Assembly (NCBI GenBank): GCA_947172415.1 | Contig: OX359193.1 | Span: 4,582,501 to 4,646,500, forward strand | Length of the DNA stretch: 64,000 nt | Direction: 5' to 3' | Source: Chondrosia reniformis | Taxonomy: Eukaryota; Porifera; Demospongiae; Chondrillida; Chondrillidae | In this document: piece after piece, positions 23,997 through 37,171 of the stretch | How the letters are laid out: each line of letters opens with the position of its first letter | How positions within the stretch are numbered: position 1 is the stretch's first letter | Translations under genes and position numbers: made by a program | The notes under the pieces: model-generated | Seen by the model: only the letters and a program-made list of their open reading frames with translations | Database searches by the model: none | Told to the model about the DNA's origin: nothing

Positions 23997-24447
23997 CCCT
24001 TTACCGATCGCGTTACGATTTTTCACCATACCGTTTCCGGTCGTGAGCCACTTTAGTGGCTCAATGTTGAAAGTCACTTTATTTGAGATAAAACACTATC
24101 ATTTTACTAGGAAAGGTTTATTAACACTTCATTTCTAAAGTTACAGTCGATTTTCATCTCAAATATTGACAAAATTTCGAGTTACATATTACCGTAAAGA
24201 TGCCACCATTTTATTTGTCATGATATGGAAACGATTTTGTAAAAATATACGTATTACTACCGTATTTCTACGGCATACTAAATATTTGAAAGGCCTATAT
24301 TCCCCTGAATATTGAGTTTGAAACTTTAAAATTTGACTTTATGATAAATATTTAATCGATAAGCCAAAAATGGACTGAAAAAACGATTTTTCATGTACAC
24401 GACACAGAGGCTTTAGAGCCAGTGAGTGGTTTGCAACCAGGAAAGGG
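23997..24447. mobile_element. piggyBac-type MITE (unit 2 right end)
   Basis: Same 451-bp element with flanking TTAA as at 67-517; I see no base differences from that copy. Confidence 0.7.
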
Positions 24448-24540
24448 TTAAAAGCTGGAAGCTTTAGGTAATTGAATTAAGTGCATCGTGCAACACCCAG
24501 GATTTCAGTCCGTATGCCTCTTGGGACTGCCAACCCTGCA

Positions 24541-24788
24541 CTCGAACTACTTGGCTGCGTTGTTTGGCTTTAATATAAAATTCATAATCTCAATGTTTGA
24601 GGATGTCGGAACATTATAAATAATGATAGAAAAACGTTAATTATAGCTTCCTGAACCCCGCCATTTGCAAAAACAATGTATTGACGTATAAATTAAGTGC
24701 TATAATTATAGTTGCATATGAACCCATAATATATATATGTCTTTCGCTAACATGTAGCCATACACTGAAATCGGCAAATGCAGCCCCT
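24541..24788. repeat. Hairpin-ended dispersed repeat (unit 2 end)
   Basis: Identical in appearance to 611-858; its right edge is the unit 2/unit 3 join. Confidence 0.55.
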
Positions 24789-25741
24789 AATAATAATAAT
24801 ACTTGTATGAAATGTAAGTTAGTGTATTGCAATAGTCTAATAGTCTTTCTAATGGTAGTTATAGTTACGTGCAATAAGATGTAGCAACAGCCTGCTTGGT
24901 GAGGGTGGTGGTACAGGCTGTGGTATCAATGCTGTTGATGGAGCAGGGGCTTCTACTTTGGCTGCTTCCACTTTAGCCTTCTCTTTTTTCCTCATTCTTC
25001 TTTCATTCCGCAATATCTCCCTCTAAACAATGTATATAATACAGACTTTGTATCATTATATACACTTACCACTTTTTCTTCATTTTTTGTTTCTCATTTA
25101 TCTACATGAAAGAATAACGAAAAACATTAATCAACAGGAATACAATGTCATATGCTGTACCTCCTCCATATGCCGTACCTCTTCCATATGCCGTACCTGG
25201 ACTTCTTTCAGCTGAAACATTGATTACATAGAAGAACAGCTGAACATTCCACATTTTTATTATTATTAACATTGCAGTTACTTACATTTCGATTATTCTG
25301 CCAGCACAGCAGTGCCACAACTATCATTAGTTGTGTGATGGCCTATGTACATAGTGGAGGTATTGATAGTAACTTGCACTGTACCATGTGCACTTTTACA
25401 CATATAGCAAACAGTATATTTCATGCACTCACTATTCTTGCCATCCATTCGCCTGTAAAAAAGGAGCACCAAAGCCCCTATTATCACCTCTGTGCAGTGT
25501 GGATGTATACCAAATAGATTGTAGATTTGGCGAATTACATACAGTCTAACTCACAAAGTAACCCGACACTAGGAATATGGCTGTCGTGTTCACTGCACTA
25601 AGCACCTCTACTCTCAATGCCATTTCTTTCGTTGGTAAATGTTGGTAAAAACCATGGAAACGATGGTAAGCAGTTGCGCGCGTTGTATGCGGTCATTATT
25701 GCTATGGAAATCGTTAATCGTTCCGAGCTCAAAGATCGGCA

Positions 25742-25909
25742 ATGAGTGTTCTCTTTACGAATCTGACGCTGTTCATGAATTCTCCTAGTCTGAAGCTTTC
25801 CTCGAGCTTTCAGGAATTCATCCTATTTACACTGTGTGCGATACTTAGCTGCCATACAGCGAAAAGAGTGCTTTTCAGCACTAAATCGGTGACGGGAGAC
25901 GGCGCTGAG
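25742..25909 (+). other. Predicted first exon of the Helitron gene (unit 3)
   Basis: Same 56-codon exon and GTAAGT donor as in unit 1; the acceptor is at about 28336. Confidence 0.4.
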
Positions 25910-26811
25910 GTAAGTAATTTATTTTCTCTAATTGGTGTTAGTATGTATGAGCTGTATAAACAGTTGTTGGGCTGATATTCATATATAGCTAGCCGAATGA
26001 GTTGTCATATTTGTTCAACACTGTTGCAATTAGCTATAAAATATGAAATACCATATATCGGTAAATGAATCCATGTGTTTAAAAGAATACGAATTGACTG
26101 TATTCGCAATCCTTTGACAAGTATTGATTTAACCACAATGGTTTACTGCTATATAGTTGACATCGTGAAATGATTCATTTTGATTGCCAAGAGAATCATT
26201 CGAGTAGTGACCCGGCAATAATTACGAAGAGCGACGATTATTCTAATGATACGAATGTAAATCTAACATGCAGAAAGGTTTGATAGTAGTATAATTTGGG
26301 CGTAATGCTATTTGATTGACAATGCCACCCAGTGTAGCAGGTGAACAAATGTATAGTCTGCATATATGCTACTATACGCACGACAGAGAGTCGAGTATGC
26401 CTAAGTTACAAGCTCCACGATCTAGGGTTATATGTAGGTCCAAAAGTCTGTCCAGCTAAAAGGTTGTCTGCGAAGAAATGCTGGCACAAAAATTGTCCTA
26501 ATGGGCCTAAGATTGCCAGAAGCTTCCATGTTTTGAGTTTACATTCGAAACATTTGAAGATGCACTAGAGGATCTTGTAACATAACGCAGACACTTTTAC
26601 GTATACACACTATATGCATGTGTACAGGTCTTATCAATTATTGGGGCGCCACAGGCACCCCTATATTATTATTTATATATATGTGTATATCTGGCAAAAA
26701 ATATAATGTAATATAATATAATGTAATAAAATATAATGTAATAAAATATAATGTAATAAAATATAATGTAATGTAATGTTGTAATCGAGAAGTATGTAAG
26801 AAAATACAATT

Positions 26812-27700
26812 CCATATCTAAGTCTGAGTAAGGGGTGTGATCCTATAGCTAAGGCTGAGTAAGGAGTGTGATCCTATAGCTAAGGCTGAGTAAGGGGTGT
26901 GGTCCTATAGCTAAGGCTGATTAAGGGGTGTGGTCCTATAGCTAAGGCTGAGTAAGGGGTGTGGTCCTATAGCTAAGGCTGAGTAAGGAGTATGGTTCTA
27001 TATAGCTAAGGCTAAGTAAGGGGTGTGGTGCTATAGCTAAGGCTTAGTAAGGGGTTTGATCCTATAGCTAAGGCTGAGTAAGAGGTGTGGTCCTATAGCT
27101 AAGGCTGAGTAAGGAGTATGGTTCTATATAGCTAAGGCTAAGAAAGGGGTGTGGTCCTATAGCTAAGGCTGAGTAAGGAGTATGGTTCTATAGTAAAGCT
27201 AAGTAAGGGGTGTGGTCCTATAACTAAGGCTTAGTAAGGTGCATGGGTGGTCTTATAGCTAAGGCTGAGTAAGGGGTGTGGTTCTATAACTAAGGCTGAG
27301 TAAGGGGTGTGGTCCTATAGCTAAGGCTGAGTAAGGAGTATGGTTCTATATAGCTAAGGCTAAGAAAGGGGTGTGGTCCTATAGGTAAGGCTGAGTAAGG
27401 GGTGTGGTCCGATAGCTAACGCTGAGTAAGGGGTTTGATCCTATAGCTAAGGCTGAGTAAGGGGTGTGGTCCTATAACTAAGGCTGAGTAAGGGGTGTGG
27501 TCCTATAGCTAAGGCTAAGTAAGGAGTATGGTTCTATATAGCTAAGGCTAAGTAAGGGGTGTGGTCCTATAGCTAAGGCTTAGTAAGGTGTGTGGTCTTA
27601 TAGCTAAGGCTAAGTAAGGGGTGCAGTTGTAGAGCTAAGGTAGAGTGAGGGGTTTGGTGTCCTATAGGCAGGGTAAAGTGAGGGAGTTAGGGGGTGTGGT
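26812..27700. repeat. 31-bp minisatellite (unit 3)
   Basis: Copy of the array at 2882-3770 with the same order of variants and the same length. Confidence 0.9.
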
Positions 27701-28342
27701 CATCACATAGTGAGTACCTTGTATCCATGGTAAAATTAATGCGCATAAATATGCATCACTGTACATTAATCCTTTTCACACTGCATATGAATTCGACTCC
27801 TCGATGCCTAATAGTGTAAAACAAATAGTATGGAACGTAAAGCCTGATGATACTGTCATACGGTATCATAATTAAAAACTTCGAATATAAATGGTTCATA
27901 CATCCATTCGGTTGCGCATTTATATGCATAATGTCCCAACGGTTCGGAGCGACAGCAGAGAGTCAGTCTTTGGGGCAAGCATATGTATACAAGCCCAACA
28001 AGAAAGCATTCAAAGTAACGTTGCTATATACAAACCAAAACTCGCTCAAGACGCAAAACGTCTACAGTGTATATAGCCTAAATGCACAATGAATCTACAA
28101 TTATCTCGCTCATTTTATTATGCCAAGAATACACATGGAATTTCATAACATACAATCGTTATTATCTATATAATGCTTGCATAACAAAACACTCTATATA
28201 TACATGATTATCTTGCAAGTTATTGTTGGCAAAATGTTTGTTGGTAAGTTGACATAAGCAACATTAATATACTGTACACAATTATAGTATGTCTACTTGG
28301 TCTTCACACATTGATTTCTTTCATGTCTGTGTATAGAGTATC

Positions 28343-29080
28343 ATGAAATTAATTGGAAAGTTCCTTCCAACTGAAGGTAAACTGACAATGTGTAGTCATC
28401 GCTCCAAAAGATGTAAACATTGTATGAAACATAACCCCGGTAAGTCATGCACATTGTACACTGTGGTACACTGTTTAGTCCTACAAAGGCCTGCAATTAA
28501 AAAAGCAATTGGTCTATTGGCTGTTGCTACCTTTATATTCTTTGAAATATACACACTTCAAGCTCAACTAGTAGCTAACTGTAAAGACCAACCTAGTGCT
28601 TTTGTTCAAACATGCTATGGTACTGCTTTGCATAATCCAACACAATACTCTGTCGATGCAAATCAAGAAAACTTAAACCGTTTGGTTTGCCGTGAGTATG
28701 CATACATTAATAGACTAAAGACGACATATGTTCGCTACCGAAAACGATTGCATACCCTTTTTCTTTATATTTCAAAACGTCGCTTTCATCGACCTTCGTG
28801 TCTGGCTTTGCTTCTACTGTTACTCCTCTTAAGTGGAGATGTTGAAGTCAATCCAGGCCCTACCACCAGTAAAGAAAGGCAGGATAATAAAGAATTGGAT
28901 GCAGGTTTAATTCAAGATACCTCCGAAGAAAAACAAAAGCGAGAAGACAGCTATAAACAGTTAATCTCCATAGGGTCTAGTGGTGAACAAAGTATGCAAA
29001 GTTATTGCATCTCAATTGGATCACCCTTGCCAATTAAAATTGAACAGCAGTACACAACGGACATTGACAAGCACCCATAG
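28343..29080 (+). CDS. Helitron N-terminal module with 2A peptide (unit 3)
   Basis: Identical 245-residue product to unit 1; 2A motif at 28835-28861; same terminal TAG followed by the RepHel frame in phase. Confidence 0.75.
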   Translation: MKLIGKFLPTEGKLTMCSHRSKRCKHCMKHNPGKSCTLYTVVHCLVLQRPAIKKAIGLLAVATFIFFEIYTLQAQLVANCKDQPSAFVQTCYGTALHNPTQYSVDANQENLNRLVCREYAYINRLKTTYVRYRKRLHTLFLYISKRRFHRPSCLALLLLLLLLSGDVEVNPGPTTSKERQDNKELDAGLIQDTSEEKQKREDSYKQLISIGSSGEQSMQSYCISIGSPLPIKIEQQYTTDIDKHP

Positions 29081-29146
29081 GCAAAGAAAAGATTACCAAT
29101 TAATGAGACAGAAAAACGTGATCAGCAGTTAAGCAAAAAAAGGACT

Positions 29147-32100
29147 TTGTCTCGAGCAAGATTCACAGCTGAAAAAAGTGAGCAACAACAACAGAGACTT
29201 CTGAGATCACGTGTTAATCAGGTTAGAAGACTGAAGGAGGAAGATGAGAAAGCAAGGCAAGCCCAATTGGAAATCTTAAAATTTAGTGCCAGGCAAAGAC
29301 TTCAGAAGGAAGATGACAATGCAAGGCAAACGCGTTTGGAAGTCTTAAAGTTTAATGCCAGCCACAGACTGAATAAGGAAAATGAGACAGCAAGGCAAGC
29401 ACGGTTGCAAGTCTTAAAGTGTAATGCCAGCCAGAGACTGAAGAACGAAGATAAGACAGCAAGGCAAGCACGGTTGCAAGTCTTAAAGTGTAATGCCAGC
29501 CAGAGACTGAAGAACGAAGGTAAGACAGCGAGGCAAGCACGATTGCAAGTCTTAAAGTGTAATGCCAGCCAGAGACTGAAGCAGGAAGATGAGACAGCAA
29601 GGCAAGCACGATTAGAAGCCATTAGACGAAATTACAGAAAAAAAGTGGACAAAGAGGATGAGGCAAGCCGTGACAAAAGACTTCAGACTAAAGCAATGAA
29701 TGTTCGACAGTACAGTGCCAAACAAAGTCTTGCACAAAAGGAAAATGACCGCGAGAAGGCAAGGATGAGGATGCAAACTATTCGCGGGAAACAAGCTACT
29801 TTAGCTGCTATGCAAGAACCATCCAGAAGGAAAGATGAAAAATTACAATTAACTGATGACAATGAGGAAAGCACAAAGACAGATGGTGTGAAAATTCCTG
29901 ACCCATCAATATCGGTGAATTCTGTGGACACTAAGCAGTTGATCAAGGCAGACATCACCGAGAAGAAAAGAAAACATTCAGCACATCACAACAAACTACC
30001 TGAGACAAACAGAGCCAAGTTCAGAAAAGTGGCCTGTGAAGGCCCTTCTTGTGTATGTACATCGTGTCATAAACTGTGCTATCAAATGCACGGAAAATTC
30101 TCAAAAGATGGCAATGAGTTTGTTGATTTTATTAAGTTGGAATCTCCAGTGGACGAAAAAACCTGGTTTTGCACCAGATGTATATCCTCTTTGAAGAAAA
30201 GGGACATTCCAGGTAATGCTTTGGATAATAACATGCGAGTCTCTGAAGTCCCCAAGGAGTTGCAAGGACTCAACAGCTTAGAGGAACGCTTAATTTCACG
30301 TGTTACTCCTTTTATGAAGCTGGTAGTGCTACCACGTGGACGCCAGAGGGCAATTAGGGGTCAGGTCATCAACTTCCCCACCCCCATGACCAACACGGTA
30401 GACCAACTGCCACGTCTAGCTGAGGATACTGATATTGTATACGTGCAGCGTCCCAGTGAGTCAGAATGTGTGCCAGAGAGAGCAACTTCAGCCACAAGGA
30501 CATACTACTGCTGTCGTTATCGAAAAGTAATGCTAGCTTTGAATTGGCTGAAGGAAAATAATCCCATCTTCCATGATGTTAAGGTGGTTGATCCATCTGA
30601 GAAACAGTTTTCAGAGGAAGGTGACGAATGTCAGGCAGACCATGTTGAGGAGTCGGGTGTTGTGAGGAGCAACACATTGATACCTGACATACCCGTGTCC
30701 AAACTCATTCAGGATGGAGCATTTCCTGTTCATCAGTTGGAAAGAATTTCCTCAGCACCTGTGAGTGTTTTCAATGAGCCTCAACTGGAGCTAATGGCAT
30801 TCCCTACTTTGTATCCCAATGGAAGAAATGGTTTTGGAACACATAGGAATGCCAAACTCTCTCCCTGGGACTACTTTCAAACCCGTGTCATGAGTAGTGA
30901 TGCTAGATGGGCACGGCATCCATCTTACCTCTTTTGGGCTTGTAATATTGTAGAAGCATACAAGCTGCAAAGTAGCATTTCTGTTGCTCTACGTCTGAGG
31001 AATCCAGGAACTCACAATATGAACACCAATAAAGTGGAAGATAAACATGAACAAAGCAAGGAACATTATCTCACAGCAGGTGATCTGAAGGGATCATCGG
31101 CAAAAGAAAATCCAGATGTACGTGAAAACTGCTACAGTTTCATGAGGGATATTCGTGGTACTGCAGCCTACTGGCAGTCAGCAAAAATCCATCTGTTCAC
31201 AATGTTGCGTTCCCTTGGACCTCCAACATTCTTCATCACATTCAGTGCAGATGACCATCACTGGAAAGATCTCATGGTGGTTTTAGCCAACTGCAGTGGA
31301 CGGAACCTGACTGAGGAGCAGGTGGACCTACTAACTGATGAAGAGAGGAGAGACTTTATGGCCAGTAATCCTGTGGTTACTGCTTGCCATTTTGCACATC
31401 GCTTCCAATGTCTGGTGAAAGAAGTCATTAAAGGTTCAGGAAAGCCAATTGGAGAAGTGATTGATTTCTTCTGGAGAATTGAGTTTCAGTTGCGAGGATC
31501 ACCACATGTTCATTCCTTGTGGTGGATTAAAGATGCTCCAGACTTGGACACCAAGGCAGGTAGTCAATCAGCTCCTGAGTTCATTGATAGGTACATATCC
31601 GTTCAAGTCCCAGATGAGGGCTGTGGAAAGGATGAACTCAGATTAACCATCCTTCGGGTCCAGCAGCACAAGCATACTGCTACTTGCCAGAAGACCAGCA
31701 AAAGGAAGAAAGAGTGTCGTTTTGACTTCCCCAGACCTTTGTCGTGTGAAACACGCCTGAAGAACAATAACGATGTAGGAAACAAGTCACGCTTTTACCT
31801 TCTTAAGCGGAACAAAGGGGAAGAAAATATCAATGCTTTCAACATTCATCTGCTCCTTGCATGGCAGGCCAATATGGACATACAGTTAATTGGATCAGTT
31901 TATGGTACTGCATCGTACATTTGTTCTTACATGTGCAAGGGAGAAAGTGAAGAAGTGAAGAAGGCCATCAGAGATGCTCTCAACACTCTACCTGCTAATG
32001 CTTCAATTCGCAAAAAACTATCCAAAGTAGGCAATACTATGCTGTCACATCGAGAGCTTAGTGCCCAAGAGGCTGCCTACAGACTTTGCAATTTGCCACT

Positions 32101-34039
32101 GAATGACTCGACTAGGAAAGTAGTGTTTGTTAACACCGTCCGACCTGAAAAACGAACACGACTTCTCAAGAGCCGATCTGAACTAATTGAACTGGGAGAT
32201 CATGACACTGCCATCTTCAACCAGGTTTGTTTGATGTATGCTGCAAGGCCAAAGGGAGATGACTTTGAAGAAATGACTCTGGCTTACTTTTCTGTGTGGT
32301 ATGATACTATACCAAGGGAAGACAGTCGTAAAAAAGATGACTATACAGGACCCGGACGGCGATCGCAACCTCGATACAAGTTGCAAGATAATATGGGTTG
32401 GATCAAGTTAAGGACCAAACAGGCATGTCTACGTACTCCGGTGATGACGCCCTCAAGCCATGGTGATGACTACTACTATAGTCTCATGTTACTGTACATT
32501 CCATGGAGGCAAGAAAAGGCTGACTTGCTCCAAAACCATGAAACCGCCATGGCTGCTTTCATTGCTCGTGAAAGTGAACTTAAAGTCCTCAATGCTCAAC
32601 ATGAAGCATTTGCAGAGGAAGTACAGCGAGCAGTGCAACAGCTACAGGCTGTAAAGGATGCCGCATACATGGATCTTGTGGCTCCTAATGTGCAACACGG
32701 AGAAAGAGAAGATGCCAAGCATCCAACGGAGGAGGCTGATGGAGGACTGTACAATGGAGAAAATTTTATAGCACAAGAGAATATGGAAGACTTGGCAGAT
32801 GTAGCACCTACATTGCTGGAGGATTTTGATGCCAGTGGTGCCATCTCTCGATCTCGCCTCACCGAGAAAGCATTTAGGGAGCTGATTCTGAGCCTAAATG
32901 CAAAACAGAGAGAGGCATTCGAGATTGTTGTCAGGTATACGGCAGAACTACATAAATACCATATGGGAACAGTATCATCTCCTCCAGAATGCTTCCACCT
33001 GTTCATTACAGGTGGGGCTGGAACAGGAAAATCACACTTGATCCATGCCATCAGGGAGCATATTGAAAGATCAGTGCAGGGAAGCAAGGATTTCCATGGA
33101 TGCATGGTCATGGCACCTACAGGAGTGGCTGCTTTTAACATCAATGGACTCACTATTCATCGAGCACTGAGTATGCAAGTGGAACATGGAAGGTCAGCGC
33201 ATCAATTGCATTTGAGTGCTTTGGCCCTCAATGAACTTCGTCGACTTTGGAAAGGAGTTCACACTATCATTGTAGACGAAATCAGCATGGTTTCTTACGA
33301 GGTACTCGTAGCTGTTCATCAAAGGCTTTGCGAGATCTTTGCTACAGATGACATTTTTGGAGGAGTTAATGTTATTGCTGTTGAGGATTTGTACCAACTG
33401 TCCCCTGTAAATGGACATTATATATTCAGCAGTGCAAAGGTGCAATCAAGGAGGCTTGCATCCCATTTGTGGAAAGACTTCTTCAGTATGATTGAATTGG
33501 AAGATAACATACGACAGCACAATGATCAGTCTTTCTCATCACTGCTGAATAGAATTCGAATAGGAGACCACACTCAGGAAGACATTGCCATCTTAGCAAC
33601 TCGCAAGACATCCAACAATCAAGTGGATCTTTCGTCATCACCATTTTGCAATGCACTTAGACTGTTCCCTCGGGTTTCTGACTGTGACCTCTATAATTAC
33701 CAGGAGCTGCACAAATTGACTTCTGCAACAGCGCAGTTGTTTGAAGCATCACATGTGATTTTGGAGAGTCGCAGATGCACACATGGGGCAGTATCCTATG
33801 AGCATATACGAGAAGAACTCATTCCCAATGATGATAAAGAGTGTGGTGGCTTACCAAGGCGTTTGAAACTGGCTGTTGGGTCGGAAATTATGTTGAGAAG
33901 AAACATAAAATGCGGAGATGGACTTGTGAATGGTGCTCGAGGTATCATAGTAGGAGTTAAATGGCCAGGAAACGTAAAAATCAACCAAGCCCAGGTGCAC
34001 TACCTGAGTATGTTCATGATCCTCGAGTTGGACAACTAA
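29147..34039 (+). pseudogene. Helitron RepHel protein, main part (unit 3)
   Basis: Protein identical to unit 2. Two silent differences are visible near the 3' end (about 33565 and 33834). Same upstream TAG and same loss of frame before motif VI. This unit keeps the longest downstream coding part. Confidence 0.9.
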
Positions 34040-34122
34040 ACAAAGTTCCAATTGAAAATGGACACCAGGAAGTGGTGCCAATTGAACCAATGTCAGTCAG
34101 GTTCTATGGATGACAGGGTACT

Positions 34123-35457
34123 GTGCTTCAGAGAACACAGTTACCTCTCATTCTTTGTTGGGCTGCTACTCTACACAAGGTTCAAGGTCTGTCATTAGAT
34201 GCAGCTGTGCTGGACCTGGGAGAAAAAGTGTTCGAACCAGGGATGGCATATGTGGCCTTGAGTCGTGTTAGGACTCTAGATGGTGTGGCTCTATCAAGCT
34301 TTGAACCACAGAAGGTCAAGGCTAACAAACGAGTGCATGCAGAAATGGCCAGGTTACGGAAGAGAAGTGGTTCACATGATACATCAGACAATGAGTCACA
34401 AACATCCCACCTCTTGGTGCACAGTAGTTCCTCTCTATCCAACAAACCCAATCAACCAATGAACAGTTCCGTTCCTGTCGTTGCTACTCCAGTACCCTCA
34501 GTGCAGAGGAATTCTTCTCCACCCATCCAAACCAACTCGCCAACCAAATCTGCTCCAGGTACACACATGCCCTCGGTGCAGAATAATTCTTCTTTAATAA
34601 TCCAACCCCAGCCCCCAATCATTTCTGTTCCCCATGTTGCTTCACCAGTACTGTCACTTCAAGAAGAGTTAGAAACTATGGTGAACTGTGAAAATCCGGC
34701 TACTGATTTGATCAGCAATTGGGCAAAGTGTCATGAGGGTGATATTACAGCTACTTTGATAGAAGTAAATCAGCCATCCCGTGCAATTCTCAGCAGCTTC
34801 CACAGTACAGATGTTGGCGTGAGGGAAAAACTTTTACCTGCCTTTACATTGTTTTATGTTCCAGTGTACACTACAGGAAGTGGAAACTGCATGTACAACA
34901 TGATTTCATTAACCCTTACTGGAACAGAGCAGTACATGTCTCACTTGAGGTTTCTGACTGCCTACAGCCTCATTACACATCGAGAACATATGTTTGAGGT
35001 CATTCAACCAACTGCAAGAATTCTACCCTTAAATGGACCAAGTGCAGCTTCAGTTTTTAAGGAAGCAGAAATTCAGTGGTTGGACCTCGTTCGCAGTTCA
35101 CTACAAGATCGATCCTGGGGGAATCAATTTCATTTACACGCCCTCTCTATTGCTTTGGAGAGGTCAATTTGCCTGTATGGAGTTATGCGTAACAGAACGG
35201 TTCAACATCAAGGCAGGCAGTTGCAACGCATTGATGTGACTACTTCAGCAGCTGAATTACAGAACCTCTTTGATGCTAAAGACAAGCGACTGAACAACAG
35301 CATTATTTACCATCCAAATGTGGAAAAATATTCCCCACTTTTAGGATTCTTTGATGCAAGCCACTTCACTGCTATTTTACCAGCAAATGCATCACGTAAC
35401 TCCAAAGAATTTTCTCCATTCACCACCTTTGCCTCCCTCTGGACTCCTGAGGAATGA
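34123..35457 (+). pseudogene. Helitron helicase C-terminus plus OTU protease domain (unit 3)
   Basis: 444 residues in the same frame as the tails in units 1 and 2, but intact across the deletion point. After helicase motif VI (residues ~17-60) and a Ser/Pro-rich linker comes an OTU-like cysteine protease domain: [11 protein letters not shown] with the presumed catalytic Cys 256, and ASHFTAI with the presumed catalytic His 414. OTU domains at this position are known in the Helentron/Helitron2 branch, where their role is unclear. The TGA upstream (34111-34113) still separates this part from the main RepHel frame, so it is not a free gene. Confidence 0.85.
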
Positions 35458-35935
35458 TATCTAGAGTGTGTGTTTCAATAACTATCTAACTATTTATGAC
35501 AATCTTTGGAAGTGACATACGTTAATGGTACATGCAAATATGGCTAGCTGCCAAAGCGTGATGTATATGGCAGTGGGCGGAAGACCTTTTATCATGACAT
35601 TGATATTGGCAAAAGAGAGAGACCCAGATTGTGTTAGACTAGCATTTTGAGCAGTCATATTTTTAAGAATCTCACTTAACTTTAATTGACATTTAACAAA
35701 ATAAACTTTTTGTTTAGTTTCTATTACAAGTAGCATAATGATGATCCAGTGATGACTATATATACATACATTAGTATTACAAGGTCAACAGAACAAGTAA
35801 TTTACAAAATTGTATGTAACAAATCTCCCTATTATAATATAATGAATAATTGAAACTATTTGTTTTGGATTACGTACACAAATATGAATTTATCATTTTA
35901 CCATTTTAATAATTAATAGACGATTGTACAACAAA
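35458..35935. other. Non-coding stretch after the OTU frame
   Basis: AT-rich. It should contain the 3' UTR of the Helitron gene, but no clear poly(A) signal or Helitron 3' terminus (hairpin plus CTRR) could be assigned with confidence. Confidence 0.4.
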
Positions 35936-36364
35936 CAAGTATTTCGAGTTTAAAAACTCGTGGGGCTGCCGCCCCCCGAATCAACTCGAACTACTTGGCC
36001 GTATCGTTGGCATTTAATATATATATTCGTAATACTAACGATTGAAGACGCTTAAGTGTCCTGAACACTATAAATAGCGACAGAAAAGCTTCGTTAACTA
36101 AAGCTTCCTGAACGCCGCCATTTGCAAAACGATGTATTGATGTATAAATTAAGTATTATAAAGTATTATAATAGTTGCGTATATATGAACCTGTATTAAA
36201 TATATATCGACGTATAAATAAAGTGTTATAACAGTTGCGTATGAACCTGTATTATATATATAGATATATATATATATATCTATATATATATCTTTCCGTA
36301 ACATGAAGCCGTACAACGTAATCGGCAAATGAAAACAATATAAGGGGCTGCCTGTGGCAGCCCC
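35936..36364. mobile_element. Hairpin-ended dispersed repeat, fullest copy
   Basis: Starts with inverted arms (CAAGTATTTCGAGTT at 35936 and AACTCGAACTACTTG at 35983, one mismatch) enclosing a GC hairpin (GGGGC/GCCCC, 35962-35975). It ends in a perfect 9-bp hairpin GGGGCTGCC-TGT-GGCAGCCCC (36344-36364). The interior matches 611-858 and 41887-42134. No coding capacity. Probably a non-autonomous element; class undetermined. Confidence 0.6.
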
Positions 36365-37105
36365 TAAAAAGAAGAGAAATTTCGGTATGAATTTAAATTT
36401 TACATAATAGATAGGTATACACATAGTTAATGCGTTGGTATAATTATTTATTTAATCGCTATATGTATAATTGTATAATTATATATGTGTTATTGTATAT
36501 TATTTGTGTGTTTATATATATTTGTGTTTATATAGTATATGTGTAATTATATTGTATATATTTGCACATGCATATGCATGTCTTTTACACATTTTCATGT
36601 GACTGATACATGCCTTTGTAAAGTATGTGTGTAGTAGCTGACACTCTCCTGCACAATTTAGCAGGATAATAGGTGTAAGAGCTAATACTTTTAACAGACT
36701 AAGTAAGAACTGTTCATGAATGTATTAGCATTCTACAAACGTAGACATAATGTCTTCATGTTTGTGCAACTTTTGCACACTATATTAGTGAGTACTTTAT
36801 ACTCACTTGGTCCAACTAACTGTGTTTGGTTACAGTACATTGATTCTAATTTTACAGTTTCCTTTAATGCAGGCACTTCCAATACATGCACTAAACATGT
36901 CACACTGGCTACCACAGCCATCTGTACATCCTCCATTACATCCAGGGCTGGTAACATGCTTACGGGCATCCACTTGACCCTCGAAAGCAAATACCTCCCT
37001 GTGGGATGCATTCATGCCTACCTCCGCGTGGTGCATCCTGGGATCACTCTAGCTATTAGGGTGCTGCTAAATGGCATGAGTAAAGGTGACATCTATGAAA
37101 TACGC
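36365..37105. other. AT-rich intergenic sequence
   Basis: Contains TA-rich runs (36420-36600). A plus-strand frame at 36716-37177 and Cys-rich minus-strand frames overlap it, but none shows a recognisable domain or splice context. I see nothing firm here. Confidence 0.4.
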
Positions 37106-37171
37106 CAAGTAGTTCGAGTTTGCATAGGGGCGCCAGGCGCCCCCACGACTTTTTTAAACTCGAACTACTTG
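37106..37171. repeat. Nested perfect palindrome
   Basis: Outer arms of 16 bp match perfectly (CAAGTAGTTCGAGTTT at 37106-37121, complement at 37156-37171). Inside is a perfect 8-bp GC hairpin (GGGGCGCC-A-GGCGCCCC, 37127-37143). It is the same motif as the left end of the repeat at 35936, here alone. Confidence 0.85.

Larger units (their letters stand above)
12824..24788. repeat. Tandem unit 2, 11,965 bp, deletion form
   Basis: Second head-to-tail unit, offset exactly 11,965 from unit 1 with no indel seen. It shares the same deletion junction (here at 22830), so units 1 and 2 descend from one deleted ancestor. Confidence 0.85.
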
